Assembly (NCBI RefSeq): GCF_018294505.1 | Contig: NC_057810.1 | Location: 209,330,113 to 209,394,112 of the forward strand | Length of the DNA stretch: 64,000 nucleotides | Direction of reading: 5' to 3' | Source: Triticum aestivum | Lineage: Eukaryota; Streptophyta; Magnoliopsida; Poales; Poaceae | Shown here: positions 1-12,796 of the stretch, in pieces | How positions within the stretch are numbered: position 1 is the first letter of the stretch | Layout: each line of letters starts with the position of its first letter | Made by a program: the position numbers and the translations under genes | The notes under the pieces: model-generated | Databases searched by the model: none | Seen by the model: only the letters and a program-made list of their open reading frames with translations | What the model was told of the DNA's origin: nothing

Positions 1-3000
1 CCTTGCAGTTCTTTGCCACCTGAATACCACTAAGAATAATTTCTCGCACTTTCTGAGTATCCGCTCATCCCCAGTTGTTCAGGTGTTTCACAAAAGTCTT
101 TGAAATACTATTCAAAACTCCGAAAATCCTTAGCAGCTTTATTGCTCTGCAAATACATGTCTACTAGCATTATGGATGCTTCCCATATATCTGGCAATAT
201 TCACTAGTATCTTTTGACACCATCATTTTGATCCTATTGATTCAACATGTGTGCGAATGCACACAATCATCTATCAACACTTCTAAATTATCTTTCCGGC
301 TCACACATCATTTTTGAACATGAGCTGGTTCTCGACCAAACTATTTGTCATCAATTGTGCCTCTGGTCTATCCAACTTATCCATCCTTGATCAAAGCGAC
401 TGCTTCTGATCCTTTGTTTTGGAAATCGTAATTCCTTTGTTATCTAAGCATCGAATTATTCAGATGTTCTATAATATGATACCCGTGCATTCTTCTTCCT
501 CTGGTTGAGTACAGATACTCACATCAGCTCCGTTGTGGATCGCCCGATCCATTGTTGGATTTCATCCGACATCGTCCTTCATATTCAATAACCTTGTGAG
601 CCTTTCCACGGGTGTATATTGCCTATGGTAAATTGTATCCTCTGCTTGGCCAACCTTGCTCTGCTTTTGAGCTTGTGTATTTACTTTTGAAACTTGTGGT
701 ATATGTTCTAAGAAGCCCCGATGGGTTGAACTTATGCCTTCCTTAATCTGTGTGAACTCGAAAGTTTTCACGGGTCATACTCCTCTGATAATTCACCAGG
801 TAGGTTTTGACACTGAAATCATTTTTATCTAGAGAAGTGAATGAAAGGTTATGCATTGAAGAAGTGGGAGTCGACCTTGAACCTTTGTGTTCATGCCCAT
901 GGAAACAATGTAGATCGTATCATTAAAGCTTCTCTTCAAATAAATATTTCCTTGGTATAAGTTTATCTTATATCTAAGATCTGGCATTTTGCAATCGTTG
1001 TTCCGGCCATGTTCTCCTTTAAATACCATTTCTCGGACAAGTTGAAGTACTTGTCTTCTGCAGATCTTTGCACCTGTCCAACCTTTACTTTGATCTACCA
1101 TCGAGTATTACACTCTGGTATCTCGAAAACATCATGGAACTGCATAACTTTTTATGGGTTCTTCGTCAACTGTTATTTCTCACAGATTCCAATTTTCCTA
1201 GGTTCTGGGTTGTCGTCAACCGAGAACACCGATATGTGAACCGAGTCTGCACTACGGTTCAATAACTCTAAGTAATCTTCGTTGCTTATGAGTTTATTAA
1301 TCCTTCAAGTCACTCCTAGCCTGGTCGGCTATATCATTATCATGCTAAATTTTAGCTGTGCTACCTGCTCTTTATTCCCGGAGCACAATTTTCGACGATG
1401 AGCTCAACTTATGTCGACCTTACTCGTCATAGCATTTCGCCTTGAATAGCAAGCTTGATTTCGAGTTTGTGTCGTATCCGTGGTTCCAATAACCTTTCGC
1501 TTCATCATTCCTTTGACTTGATGTCATCGCCGATCGATTACATCTTCATGGAATCTCTTGACAAATGTGTCGTGATCATCATCAGCATTCCGAGCTCTTC
1601 CAAGATATCAATTGAATTCATGATGGGAAATACCATCCTTGCCCCTCGATGATTTGTGTAATCATCGACAACATTCTTACCTTCCCCCAACACAAACTTG
1701 TTTGTGTTTTGTGTTATACCTTGAGTTCCTTGCTATCCAGCAATTGTTCTTCTTCACCTTGGAGTATTACCATCTTTTATGTCAAGAATGTAGTGAGAAT
1801 TTCACCACCTCTTGAGAATTCTTGGTATAGTGATACTTCTCACCATCACCATTCTTTCATGGTCCTCGTGTTGATTCCAACCGGGGTACCCACAAGTGAA
1901 CGGTGCTGTTTGGATTCTGCCCTTCTAGCAACCCTCTTGCTTTGAAGTTAATGGTCGGCCGTTCATTCTTAGACTATTGATTATTGAATCACCATTCCGA
2001 CGTTGGTCGTGCAACCCATCCCATATTCGGGTGCACCTTTCAACCAATGTTTAAATGTGTATGCTGTCCTCGAGCATACATCATTATATCATTTGATCTG
2101 GCAAATGTTATCTCTTTGTTCATATAATTGTGGAAATCCATTTTTTGGAAATCTCAATTAATTAGCGCTGAGTCCACTAGCCATCTCCTCCCCTCTCCTT
2201 GATTTAATGATGAACACTTGTTTTGGAACATGCTTCCATAGTTTATTTCCCGAGAATCTTGCAACTCCATCATGTCAAATTGCGTTGCACCCTTCCTTCT
2301 CAGGCATCATGAGTCTGAGGTATCCTGACACCAATCAGATCCAAATCTCGGGTCTGATATGATGGTTCGAACATAATTCCAAGAGTTATAACTTTGGTCT
2401 TAATATGACCCGGTAAGGTGGTGTCATTCGTAGCCCACCTGGTCGGAGGCCCTATTGTTATAGTTTCCTTTTTAACAAGGTCAACCATTTTTCCATGGGG
2501 AAATTGAATGCCTTGTTTAATAAGTTTATCATGATGGATCCTTTGTGTATCCAAAGTCCGACCTTTGCTTGAAGACCATGTCAATGCCATCTCGAAGCAT
2601 GTCTGTGGTACTCTGATTTTCAATAAGAACATTTGAAGCACAATGCTAAATGTTTCTTGCTCAATTATCCGAACACCGTTGTATGGGTAATGTCATGAAA
2701 TTTCTCTCCCCTTACCTAAAGTGTTTTCTACTTTATATCCTATCATGGATATCTTGCTCTGCTTGTCCTTGGGAAGGATATTCCCTGGAAGTATGTGTTT
2801 AAACACATTTTCCTTCCCATTGTTCTGTGTAATCTGATAACCATATTTTCCATTTCATTGGTTGGTTTAACGTTTCTTGTGATCTATATGATCTCAGCAA
2901 TAATATTCTCCTGCATATGTAAACACCTCGGTGTACAACTCTGTCAGTAAGACCCTGTTACTATTGTTGATGACATTTTGGTAACCACCGATGGACGAGA

Positions 3001-3722
3001 ACTTTGCCTATTGGTCCGCCTCGTTTCAACGAGCAGGAAAATGGTTCTCTTCGTCCCTCGCCCTTGGTACCAATGATGCAGTCAACATAACTGATAGGCT
3101 ATCCTCTGACATGCCTTGCTTACATGATCATGAAAGACGTCCCTTCCTGCTTTTAACCCACATGGTGGGCCCATAACCCACAGTTCCACAGGACCGAAAC
3201 CTGACTCTCCTATACCCCCTATTTCCAAACTTATTCCTCACGCTTGGCTTCGTATTTAATTCTCGGGCCACCTTCCTAGTGCTCTATTCTGGTATCGGAC
3301 AAAATACTTACTCTCGCTGCTCTGAACCCCTTTCTCACTCTGGTTCAGACTTCGAGCAATTATCTATCCGCTTGGAACCTCTTATTGTACCTTTGTACCT
3401 TACTCGTTGTATTTTATATGTTCAACTCGAGAGATAATCTTATGCTCATCCATGGGTTAACCTCAGATTGTTTTCCCTCACAAGCATTCTGTCGTAGCCG
3501 AGCTGGCCCTTACCTATTCGTAAGTGTTGGAGTTCCCGAAGAAAAGGACGACTTCACCATGATGACCTGAAGCAGAGAAATGAAGACGTTAATGTAAGGG
3601 ATCGACCTCTTCGAGAAGAGCAACCAAGGCCGAGAAGATCCGTTAGAATTTCGTAACTAGACCTTTCCCCCCTTCTCTACCTCTTAAATCTCGGGACGAG
3701 ATTTCTTGTAGTCGAGGAGAAT
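1..3722 (+). repeat. Degenerate internal region of a Ty3/gypsy-type LTR retrotransposon, 3' part
   Basis: The stretch lies directly upstream of the complete LTR at 3723-7923 and ends in a purine-rich tract, so it is read as the 3' internal part of that element. No reading frame of useful length with recognisable gag or pol motifs survives on either strand; the longest, on the minus strand at 2300-2641, has no family I know. The part from about 475 to 2880 recurs in inverted orientation and shortened form at 18032-19579, so it is repetitive. It could be a long non-coding 3' spacer or a very old pol remnant. The left end of the element lies outside the window. Confidence 0.6.
3686..3722 (+). 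other. Conserved stem-loop and polypurine-like tract before the 3' LTR
   Basis: Positions 3686-3704 form an inverted repeat (AAATCTCG, GGA, CGAGATTT). The purine-rich GTCGAGGAGAAT at 3711-3722 abuts the TG of the LTR. Several plant gypsy lineages carry a comparable inverted motif at the pol end just before the polypurine tract. This supports reading the preceding DNA as internal and 3723 as the start of the 3' LTR. No primer activity can be shown from sequence alone. Confidence 0.55.
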
Positions 3723-6700
3723 TGTGACGCCCGAATAATTAAGCAACAGTGAACCTATGCTAATGTGGCCACGTCACAACGATTACTGTTGATAATCTCG
3801 CAATGATTCAAAACTCGATCAAATTCAAATTTGAATTAAAGTTAAACTAGAAAAGTTTTCAAAAGTCAAAACTAAAATGTTCTAAATGTAGCAAGTAATT
3901 CATAATAAATATTGGTGGAGAAGACACACTGTTATAAAGTAGTTAGATGCACTATAATAAATAAATAGTGGCAAAATAGTTATTCAAATGCTTTTAAAAT
4001 AATAAACAATTCCAAAACTATTTTATTTCAGTGCTAAACTGTTTGTGGCAGTGGCATAAATTGTAACACTATTTTAGGTGCCACTTTTGTATTTTATTGA
4101 AACTAAGCTAAAACAGAAAAAGAAACTAAAAGAAAACAAAATCAGAAAAATAAATAAAAAGTAAAAGAAACCGAAGAGAGGAAAAGGAACCCCCCTCCCT
4201 CACTGGGCTAGATGGCCCAGCTGGCCGGCCCAACTGGGCAAAGGCCCAACCGGCCACCCCATGGCCTATATGGCCTCCCACCCGAAACCCTAACCCCGTT
4301 GCCCACTCACTCCCTCGATTCTCCCCACTCCCTCTCGCGCCNNNNNNNNNNNNNNNNNNNNNNNNNNNNNNNNNNNNNNNNNNNNNNNNNNNNNNNNNNN
4401 NNNNNNNNNNNNNNNNNNNNNNNNNNNNNNNNNNNNNNNNNNNNNNNNNNNNNNNNNNNNNNNNNNNNNNNNNNNNNNNNNNNNNNNNNNNNNNNNNNNN
4501 NNNNNNNNNNNNNNNNNNNNNNNNNNNNNNNNNNNNNNNNNNNNNNNNNNNNNNNNNNNNNNNNNNNNNNNNNNNNNNNNNNNNNNNNNNNNNNNNNNNN
4601 NNNNNNNNNNNNNNNNNNNNNNNNNNNNNNNNNNNNNNNNNNNNNNNNNNNNNNNNNNNNNNNNNNNNNNNNNNNNNNNNNNNNNNNNNNNNNNNNNNNN
4701 NNNNNNNNNNNNNNNNNNNNNNNNNNNNNNNNNNNNNNNNNNNNNNNNNNNNNNNNNNNNNNNNNNNNNNNNNNNNNNNNNNNNNNNTGCCACCCGAAGT
4801 CCGCACCGCTCGTCCGCTCGCCGGAGCCGCCTCGCCATGGCCGCCGTCGACCTCGCCCGCCCGCGCACTCCCCTGCCGCCTGGGATCTCGCTGGGAGGAC
4901 CGTTGTCAACCCCTGCTTCGTCTACGCCGCTGGATCGAGGCCGGGGGGCCACCATGTCGACGTACGCATCATCTCCCCCGTCTGCCTCCGCCTCGGCCGC
5001 CTCGCCCTCGTCCGCGTAGCCACCACCGGACCGTCCCCGTCCTCCTCCTCAACGGCCGACCCCGAGCCTGGCCGCCTCCGCTTCCCTTCAACGCAAGTGA
5101 GGCCCTAGCCTCTGCCTCCCTCTCTTTTCCTCTATCGCCGTACCCGACCACCGCGCCCCACAGCTGCGCCCGGCCACCCTCGCCTCGCCCTGGCGCCCTC
5201 CCGTGTGTGCCCGCGATGCCACACGCGCTCACATGCGACCCCGTCCGTCGTGGCCTCGCCCCGCTGATGCTTCTGCTGCCGCTGCCGTGCCAGCGCCTTC
5301 CCGCTCGCCGGCCGCGCCCCTGCGCGTGCGTCCGCACGCCCGACCTCGCGTGCACCCGCCCTTGTCCCGTCGATGCCCATGGCCGCGGCCCCGGCTAGCC
5401 GCGCCTGGGTCCGACGCCCGGCGTTTGCCCCGGTGCCCATGCCCGCACCCGTTAGCCCGTTAGGCCCTGGGCCTATGACAGATGGGGCCCACGCCCCAGT
5501 AGTTAAAAAGAGGAGAAAATGAAATAAAAATCAGTTAAAAATAATTAATTAATAATTAATTAGTTAGTTAACGAGATGATTAACTTAATTAATCCTGACA
5601 ATTAACTTGCTAATTATCTGTTAATTAACTAATTAAACCTAATTAACCTACTAAGATAACCTAACTACTGTTAATTAGTCTTAGTCAATGACGAACAGGA
5701 CCCACACATCAGTTGACCAGTCAACATCCCTGTTGACTGCTGACGTCATGATGATGTCAGCAGACACTGTTCTGGATAATGTTGAATTAAAATATTTAAA
5801 TTAATCCTAAAAATGATTGAAAAACATATAAAATTAATATAAAATAACCGTAGCTCAGATGGAAAAACTTCCTACATGAAAGTTGCTCAGAACGACGAGA
5901 CGAATCCGGATATGCAGCCCGTTCGTCCGCCACGCATCCCTAGCATAGTGAACCTGCAACATTTCACCTCCGGTTCATCTGTCCGAAAACACGGAACACC
6001 GGGGATACCTTCCCGGATGTTTCCCCCCTTCACCGGTATCACCTCAGACAGCGTTAGAACACGTCTAGCTCTGCTTGTTGTCCTGATATGCATCTGCTTG
6101 CATGGTATTCATTGTTTCTTCCCCCTCTTCTCTCTGGTAGACTACGAGACCGACGCTGTTGTTGCCTAGTACGACTACAGAGTTGATGACCCCTCTCTCT
6201 TGCCAGAGCAACCAGGCAAGCCCCCCCTTGATCACCAGATATCGCCTATTCTCCTCTATACTGCTTTCATTAGAGTAGTGTAGCATGTTACTGCTTTCCG
6301 TTAATCCTATTCTGATGCATAGCCTGACATTGTTGCTACATCTGTTGATACCTTACCTGCAATCCTAAATACTTAGTATAGGATGCTAGTTTATCATCAT
6401 TGGCCCTACATTCTTGTCAGTCTGCCTTGCTATACTATTGGGCCGTGATCACTCGGGAGGTGATCACGGGTATATCCTATACAGACATACATACTATACA
6501 GATGGTGACTAAAGTCGGGTCAGCTCGATGAGTACCCGCAAGTGATTCTGATGAGGGGCCTGAAAGGACAGGTGACTCCATCCCGGTAGAGGTGGGCCTG
6601 GGTTCCCGACGGCCCCCGACTGTTACTTTGTGGCGGAGCGACAGGGCAGGTTGAGACCACCTAGGAGACAGGTGGGCCTGGCCCTGTTCGGCGTTCGCGG

Positions 6701-7923
6701 ATATTTAACACGCTTAACGAGATCTTGGTATTTGATCTGATTTGGGTCGTTGACCTTATACGCACTAACCATCTACGTGGGAGTAGTTATGGGTATCCCG
6801 ACGTCGTGGTATCAGCCGAAGCATTTCGTGACGTCAGCGACGGAGCGGCGCGCGCCGGCTTGGAGTGGAACGCCTGCTAGGCTAGGTCTGCTTTTGGCCA
6901 CCCTCGCAACGTGCAGGTGTTCTAAGGGCGATGGGCCCAGACCCCTGTGCGCTTAGGTTTAGACCGGTGTGCTGACCTCTCTCTTATGCCTAGGTGGGGC
7001 TGCGACATGTTGATCTTCCGCGGCCGGGCATGACCCAGGCAAGTGTGTCCGGCCTAATGGGATTGAGCGTGTTGGGTTATGTGGTGCACCCCTGCAGGGA
7101 AGTTAAATCTATTCGAATAGCCGTGATCTTCGGTAACAGGACGACTTGGAGTTGTACCTTGTCCTTATGACAAGTAGAACTGGATACTTAATAAAACACA
7201 CCCTTCCAAGTGCCAGATATAACCCGGTGGTCGCTCTCTCTCAGGGTTACGAGGAGGGGATTGCCGGGTAGGATTATGCTATGCGATGTTACTTGGAGGA
7301 CTTCAACCTACCCTCTTCTACCTGTTGCAAGACGGAGGTGACCAGAAGTGTAGTCTTCGATAAGACTAGCTATCCCCCTCTTATTCTGGCATTCTGCAGT
7401 TCAGTCCACTGATATGGCCCTTTACACATATATCCATGCATATGTAGTGTAGCTCCTTGCTTGCGAGTACTTTGGATGAGTACTCACGGTTGCCTTGTTC
7501 CCCCTTTTCCTCCCTTTCTTTACCCGGTTGCTGCGACCAGACGATGGAGCCCAGGAGCCAGACGCCACCGTCGATGACGACTACTACCCCGGAGGTGCCT
7601 ACTACTACGTGCAGCCCGCTGACGACGACCAGGATCCCAGGCAGGAGGTCTGTGCCTCTTTCGATCTGTATCCCAGTTTGTGCTAGCCTTCTTAAGGAAA
7701 ACTCGTTTAACTTATGTCTGTACTCAGATATTGTTGCTTCCGCTGACTCGTCTATGATCGAGCACTTGTATTCGAGCCCTCGAGGCCCCTGGCTTGTATT
7801 ATGATGCTTGTATGACTTATTTATGTTTTAGAGTTGTGTTGTGATATCTTCCCGTGAGTCCCTGATCTTGATTGTACACATTTGCGTGCATGATTAGTGT
7901 ACGACTGAATCGGGGGCGTCACA
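3723..7923 (+). mobile_element. Complete 4.2 kb LTR of a Ty3/gypsy-like element (3' LTR)
   Basis: The segment begins TGTGACGCCC and ends GGGCGTCACA, a perfect 10 bp terminal inverted repeat with TG...CA ends. A related LTR starts at 19580 with the same first bases and shared internal blocks, for example the stretch around CATAACAAATATTGGTGG and the AT-rich TAATTAATT zone near 5520-5690. A purine-rich tract and stem-loop lie directly upstream, so this is taken as the 3' LTR. It contains a gap of unknown bases at 4342-4787. Open frames inside it (for example 5132-5440) are GC-rich chance frames. The family is not named with confidence; Triticeae have several gypsy families with LTRs over 4 kb. 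Confidence 0.8.
4342..4787. other. Assembly gap (446 N)
   Basis: Unknown bases inside the GC-rich part of the 4.2 kb LTR. Reading frames that run through the gap are not evidence of coding. Confidence 0.99.
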
Positions 7924-9359
7924 AACACTCACGTAATACTTGTGGTTATGAAGTTTTAATCAGACACTGAGAAAAATAGGGGCTTATAGTGTTGCCTCCC
8001 AACGTATTCACCTTTGGGTGATGTCAACAATAATAGTTCATGCTAACTTACATCCAATTGGATATATATATCAGGATCTTTCCAACATGAGGTGCTTGCC
8101 AAAGGATAAAATGAAAAAGGGAAAGGTGAAGATCACCTTGACTCTTGCATAAAGTAAAAGACATAAAGTAAAAGATGGCCCTTCGCAGAGGGAAGCAGGG
8201 ATTTGCAGAGGTGCCAGAGCTCAATTTTGAAATAGAGGTAAATAATTTTGAGAGGTATGATCTCATTGTCAACATAACAACCAAGAGTTCCCAATATCTT
8301 CCATGCTACATACATTATAGGCGGTTCCCAAACAGAATGATAAAGATTTTACTCCCCCTCCAACAACAATCACACTCCACGGCCATCCGAAACAACGGGG
8401 TACCATCCATACCAACAACAGTCCTGGGGAAGTTTTGTTTGCAATTATTTTTGATTTGATTTTGATATTTTTGATCATGGGACTGGGCATCCCGGTTACT
8501 AGCCATTTTTCTCGTGAATGATGAGCGGAGTCCACTCATCTTGAGAATAACCCACCTAGCATGGAATATACTGACAGCCCCTAGTCGCTACATGAGCAAT
8601 TCGGACATACAAAACAGATTATTGCTCGAAGGTTTAGAGTTTGGCACATGCAAATTTACTTTGAACGGCAGGTAAATACCGCATATAGGTAGGTATGGTG
8701 GACACTCATCACAAAAACTGGGTTTAAGGATATTTGGAAGAACAAGTAGTATCTCTACTTGGTGCAAGGAATTTTGGCTAGCATGAGGGGGAAAGGCAAG
8801 CTCAACATGTTTGAATGATCCATGACAATATACTTTAACTAAGATGTGAGAAAACATAACCCATTACGTTGTCTTCCTTGTCCAACATTAACTCTTTAGC
8901 ATGTCATACTTAATGAGTTCTCACAATTATAAAAGATGTCCAAGATAGTATATTTATATGCGAAATCTCTCTTCCTTCAATATTCTTTCATGAATTGTCC
9001 AAATGACCAATACAATGCTTGCTAACCTTCAATAAACTTACTACCTGTACTTCTTAGATGTGAAGTCATTACTCCCAACGGGGTAAGCATATGAAACATA
9101 TATAATTTCAGATTTATGACATTCAACTCATTCAACCATTTACTCATAGGATATAGGTGAAGCACACGAGTAAATGATAAACTACTCCAAAAAGATATAA
9201 GTGAAGATCAATGAGTAGTTAAATAATTATGTAGCTATGTGAAGACTCTCTAACATTTAAGAATTTCAGATCTTGGTATTTTATTCATACAGCAAGCAAA
9301 GCAAAACAAAATGACATTGCAAGGATAGCACGACTCATGTGAAGAAGCAAAAACTTAGG

Positions 9360-10830
9360 TTCAACCGATACTAACCGATAATTGTTGAAGAAGAAAGGTG
9401 GGATGCCTACCGGGGCATCCCCAAGCTTAGATGCTTGAGACTTCTTGAAATACTATCTTGGGGTGCTTTGGGCATCCCCAAGCTTGAGCTTTTGTGTCTC
9501 CATAATTCCTTTTATATCTCGGTTTCCTAAATCTCGAAAGCTTCATCCACACCAAACTCAACAAGAACTCGTCAGATAAGTTAGTATAAACCAATGCAAA
9601 AACCTTATCATTTTCTACTGTAAAAAATCACTAAAATTATTATTCAACATTGCATACTAAATGCCTCTGCATATTTAATACTCCTATCCTCAAAAAGAAT
9701 CATTAAACAAGCAAACATATGCAAACAATGCAAACATAACAGCAATCTGCCAAAACAGTATAGTCTATAAAGAATGCAAGATTCATCATACTTCCCTAAC
9801 TCCAACAATTATGAGAAAAATATACACTGTAAAATATTTATCAGAGCTCAATATGAAAAAAGTTTCAACATTATACCATTCTCTGACTTTTCTAGGGAAT
9901 TTTTGCAACGGCGGTAAACTTTCTGTTTTCAAACAGCAACATGTATACTAGCAAAATAAGCATGGTAAAGGCTATCCTTGACATTTTTATTGAAAATATA
10001 GATTGAAAACATTATTCTAAATAACATCAAGCAAATAATAATAAAATAAAATGACGCTCCAAGCAAAACACATATCATGTGGCAAATAAAAATATAGCTC
10101 CAAGTAAAGTTACCGATGAACGAAGACGAAAGAGGGGATGCCATACGGGGCATCCCCAAGCTTAGGCTCTTGGTTGTCCTTGAATATTACCTTGGGGTGC
10201 CTTGTAATCCCCAAGCTTAGGATCTTTCCACTCCTTATTCCAAAGTCCATTGAATCTTTACCCAAATCTTGAAAACTTCACAACACGAAACTCAAAACAA
10301 AACTCGTAAGCTCCATTAGTATAAGAAAATAAAACCACCACTTAGGTACTGCTGTGAACTCATTCTAAATGCATATTGGTGTAATATCTACTGTATTCCA
10401 ACTTCTCTATGGTTCAAACCCTCCGATACTACTCATAGATTCATCAAAATAAGCAAACAACACAATGAAAACAGAATCTGTCAAAAACAGAACAGTCTGT
10501 AGTAATCTGTATCATTCGAATACTTATGTAACTCCAAAAATTCTTAAATAAATTGGTGGACCTGAGGGATTTGTCTATTAATCATCTGCAAAAATAATCA
10601 ACCTAAAACCACTTACCAGTAAAAAATGGCAGCTAATCTCGTGAGCACTAAAGTTTCTGTTTTTTACAGCAAGATCATAAAGACTTCACCCAAGTCTTCC
10701 CAAAGGTCCTACTTGGCACAAACACTAAATAAAACATGAAACCACAACTTAACAGAGGCTATATGAATTATTTATTACTAAACAGGAACAAAATCAGGGA
10801 ACAAAAATAAATTGGGTTGCCTCCCAACAA
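9360..10830 (-). repeat. Duplicated internal module carrying polypurine-like motifs
   Basis: Two related modules of about 730 bp follow one another. Each starts near an 'accgat' block and carries GGGGCATCCCCAAGCTTAG followed about 50-60 bp later by a second version (9412-9430, 9470-9486, 10147-10166, 10207-10221). Both modules then run through similar text on cold-list words such as 'cttgaaaacttca' and 'acagaacagtctg'. The same pair is found in copy 2 near 52606 and 53350. On the element's own strand the motif reads AAGCTTGGGGATGC, which is what precedes the 3' LTR in this family (16435-16449; complement at 25736-25750). Confidence 0.6.
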
Positions 10831-10878
10831 GCGCTATCGTTTAACGCCCCTAGCTAGGCATGATGATTTCAACGATGC

Positions 10879-12671
10879 TCACATAAAAGATAAGAATTGA
10901 AACATAAAGGGAGCATCATGAAGCATATGACAAGCACATTTAAGTCTAACCCACTTCCTATGCATAGGGATTTTGTGAGCAAATAACTTATGGGAACAAT
11001 AATTAACTAGCATAGGAAGGTAAACCAAGCATAGCTTCAAAATTTTCAACACATATACAGGAAACTTGATATTATTGCAATTCCTACAAGCATATGTTCC
11101 TACCTCATAATAATTTTCAGTAGCATCATGAATGAATTCAACAATATAACCAACACCTAAAGGATTCTTTTCATGATCTACAAGCATAGAAAATTTACTA
11201 CTTTCCACATAAGCAAAATTCTTCTCATTCAGAATGGTGGGAGTATCATAAGAGACTTGAATACTATAAATTATTTCCACATTAAAAGAGTAATGTTCAG
11301 AAAAAGGGTAATCATAATCATGACAATTTTTATAAATATAATCATCACTACTTTTTATAGCATAAGTTTCATCACAATAACCATCATAAGTAGCAACTTT
11401 GTTCTCATCATAATCGATTGAAACCTCTTCCAAGATAGTGGAATCATGACTAAATAAAGTTGACACTCTTCCAAATCCACTTTCATAAATATTATAAGAT
11501 TCAACATCCTCCAAAATAGTGGGATCACTACTTCCTAAGTTGACACTCTTCCAAACCCACTTTTATCAATATCATCATAGGTAAGAGGCATGCTATCATC
11601 ATAACAACTTTGAATATCAAAACTTGGGATGCTAAAAATATCATCTTCATTAAACATAGAATCCCCAAGCTTGGGACAAACTTTAATTTCAGCAAATATA
11701 TTCTCAAATATGTCATCCTCATCAAACGTAGCTTCCCCAAGCTTAGGCCTTTTCATATCATAAGCATAATCACTCTCATCATTAATAGTATGGATAGCAC
11801 CAATAGTATAGCAATTATCATCATCACAATGAGTAGTAGGAGAAACATAATTTGGGAGGGATACCTTTTTGCCTTTGTTGCTCCTTCTTTTCTTTTTCTT
11901 CTTCACATTATGCGTGGGTTCAACCTTCTTCTTTGAGCTCCTTATTGATGAGATTGGTTGAATAGAAAGCTCCTCCTTGTTACCTGATTCATCATAAGAA
12001 ATAATAGGAGGATATTGGGAAGTCTCTTCCTTTCATTAGTAATTGACAATATAAGGATTTTCAATGAAATTCACTGCACAATACAAATCAATTTCCTCTA
12101 GATCAATATCAAGAAAATTCTCAAGATTAAATTCTGGAATAAGCTTAGTTGCATGTTTCAATTCTTCATAACCCAAAAGAAAACTAAGTTCATTATGATG
12201 CGCAAGGGAAATCAATTCATCACAATTTTTGGACACGATTCGATCATGAAACAATTTGCATCGGAGATTTAAATGACCATGTTCATTGCAAAGTTCACAA
12301 GTACAGTAAAGATATCTTAAATTTTCAGCACTAACAATAAGTCTTTCTTGCAACCCTTTAGTTTCTAAATACTTATGCCTCTTGCAATATCTATTTTCCC
12401 TATTTGGTGTGTACTTGCAAACCCAATCAACTCCACAAAAATCGACATGCTTATAAGAGGTATTTTCATCATAACTAGTGCAATCATCATTAGTACTATG
12501 GATATTCAAAGAGTTCATACTAACAACATTGCAATTATGCTCATCGTTCAAAGATTTAGTACCAAGCATTTTAATGCATTCTTCTTCTAGCACTTGAGCA
12601 CCATTTTTCTTTTCATCATACTCACGAAACATATTAAAAATACGAAGCGTATGAGAAAAACTCAATTCCAT
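10879..12671 (-). pseudogene. Decayed ORF of unknown function in Sabrina-like copy 1
   Basis: Starting at the ATG at 12671, 115 bp inside the primer binding site, one frame runs 211 codons to a double stop (TAA TGA, 12038-12033). The same frame continues through a Lys-rich segment to about 11535. A one-base deletion there, seen by comparing CCTAAGTTG with CCTAAAGTTG at 54741-54749 in copy 2, shifts it to the frame that ends at 10879. The ancestor would be about 600 residues. Visible features: acidic repeats around the words KLGEA and FDEDDIF, two copies of GFGRVST, a Cys-containing ACRNCNN segment and a basic C-terminal part. It does not resemble gag, protease, RT or integrase. Position suggests a gag-like or accessory protein; function unknown. 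Confidence 0.55.
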
Positions 12672-12766
12672 TTTTCTGTAGTTTTCTTTTATAAACTAAA
12701 CTAGTGATAAAACAAGAAACAAAAAGATTCGATTGCAAGATCTAAAGATATACCTTCAAGCACTCA

Positions 12767-12786
12767 CCTCCTCGACAACGGCGCCA
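12767..12786 (-). other. Primer binding site of Sabrina-like copy 1
   Basis: The minus strand reads TGGCGCCGTTGTCGAGGAGG, 10 bp inside the LTR edge. TGGCGCCGTTG is the primer site widely seen in plant Athila and related gypsy elements (tRNA-Asp type). It fixes the element's orientation as minus. Copy 2 has TGGCGCCGTTGCCGAGGAAG at the same place, 55195-55176. Confidence 0.75.
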
Positions 12787-12796
12787 GAAAAGAGCT

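Noticed and set aside
2300..2641. Minus-strand frame of 113 codons in the first internal region.
   Set aside because: No recognisable family, and the corresponding region is absent from the inverted copy at 18032-19579.
4126..5108. Long frames across the first N gap.
   Set aside because: Most codons are unknown bases, and the flanks are GC-rich LTR sequence.
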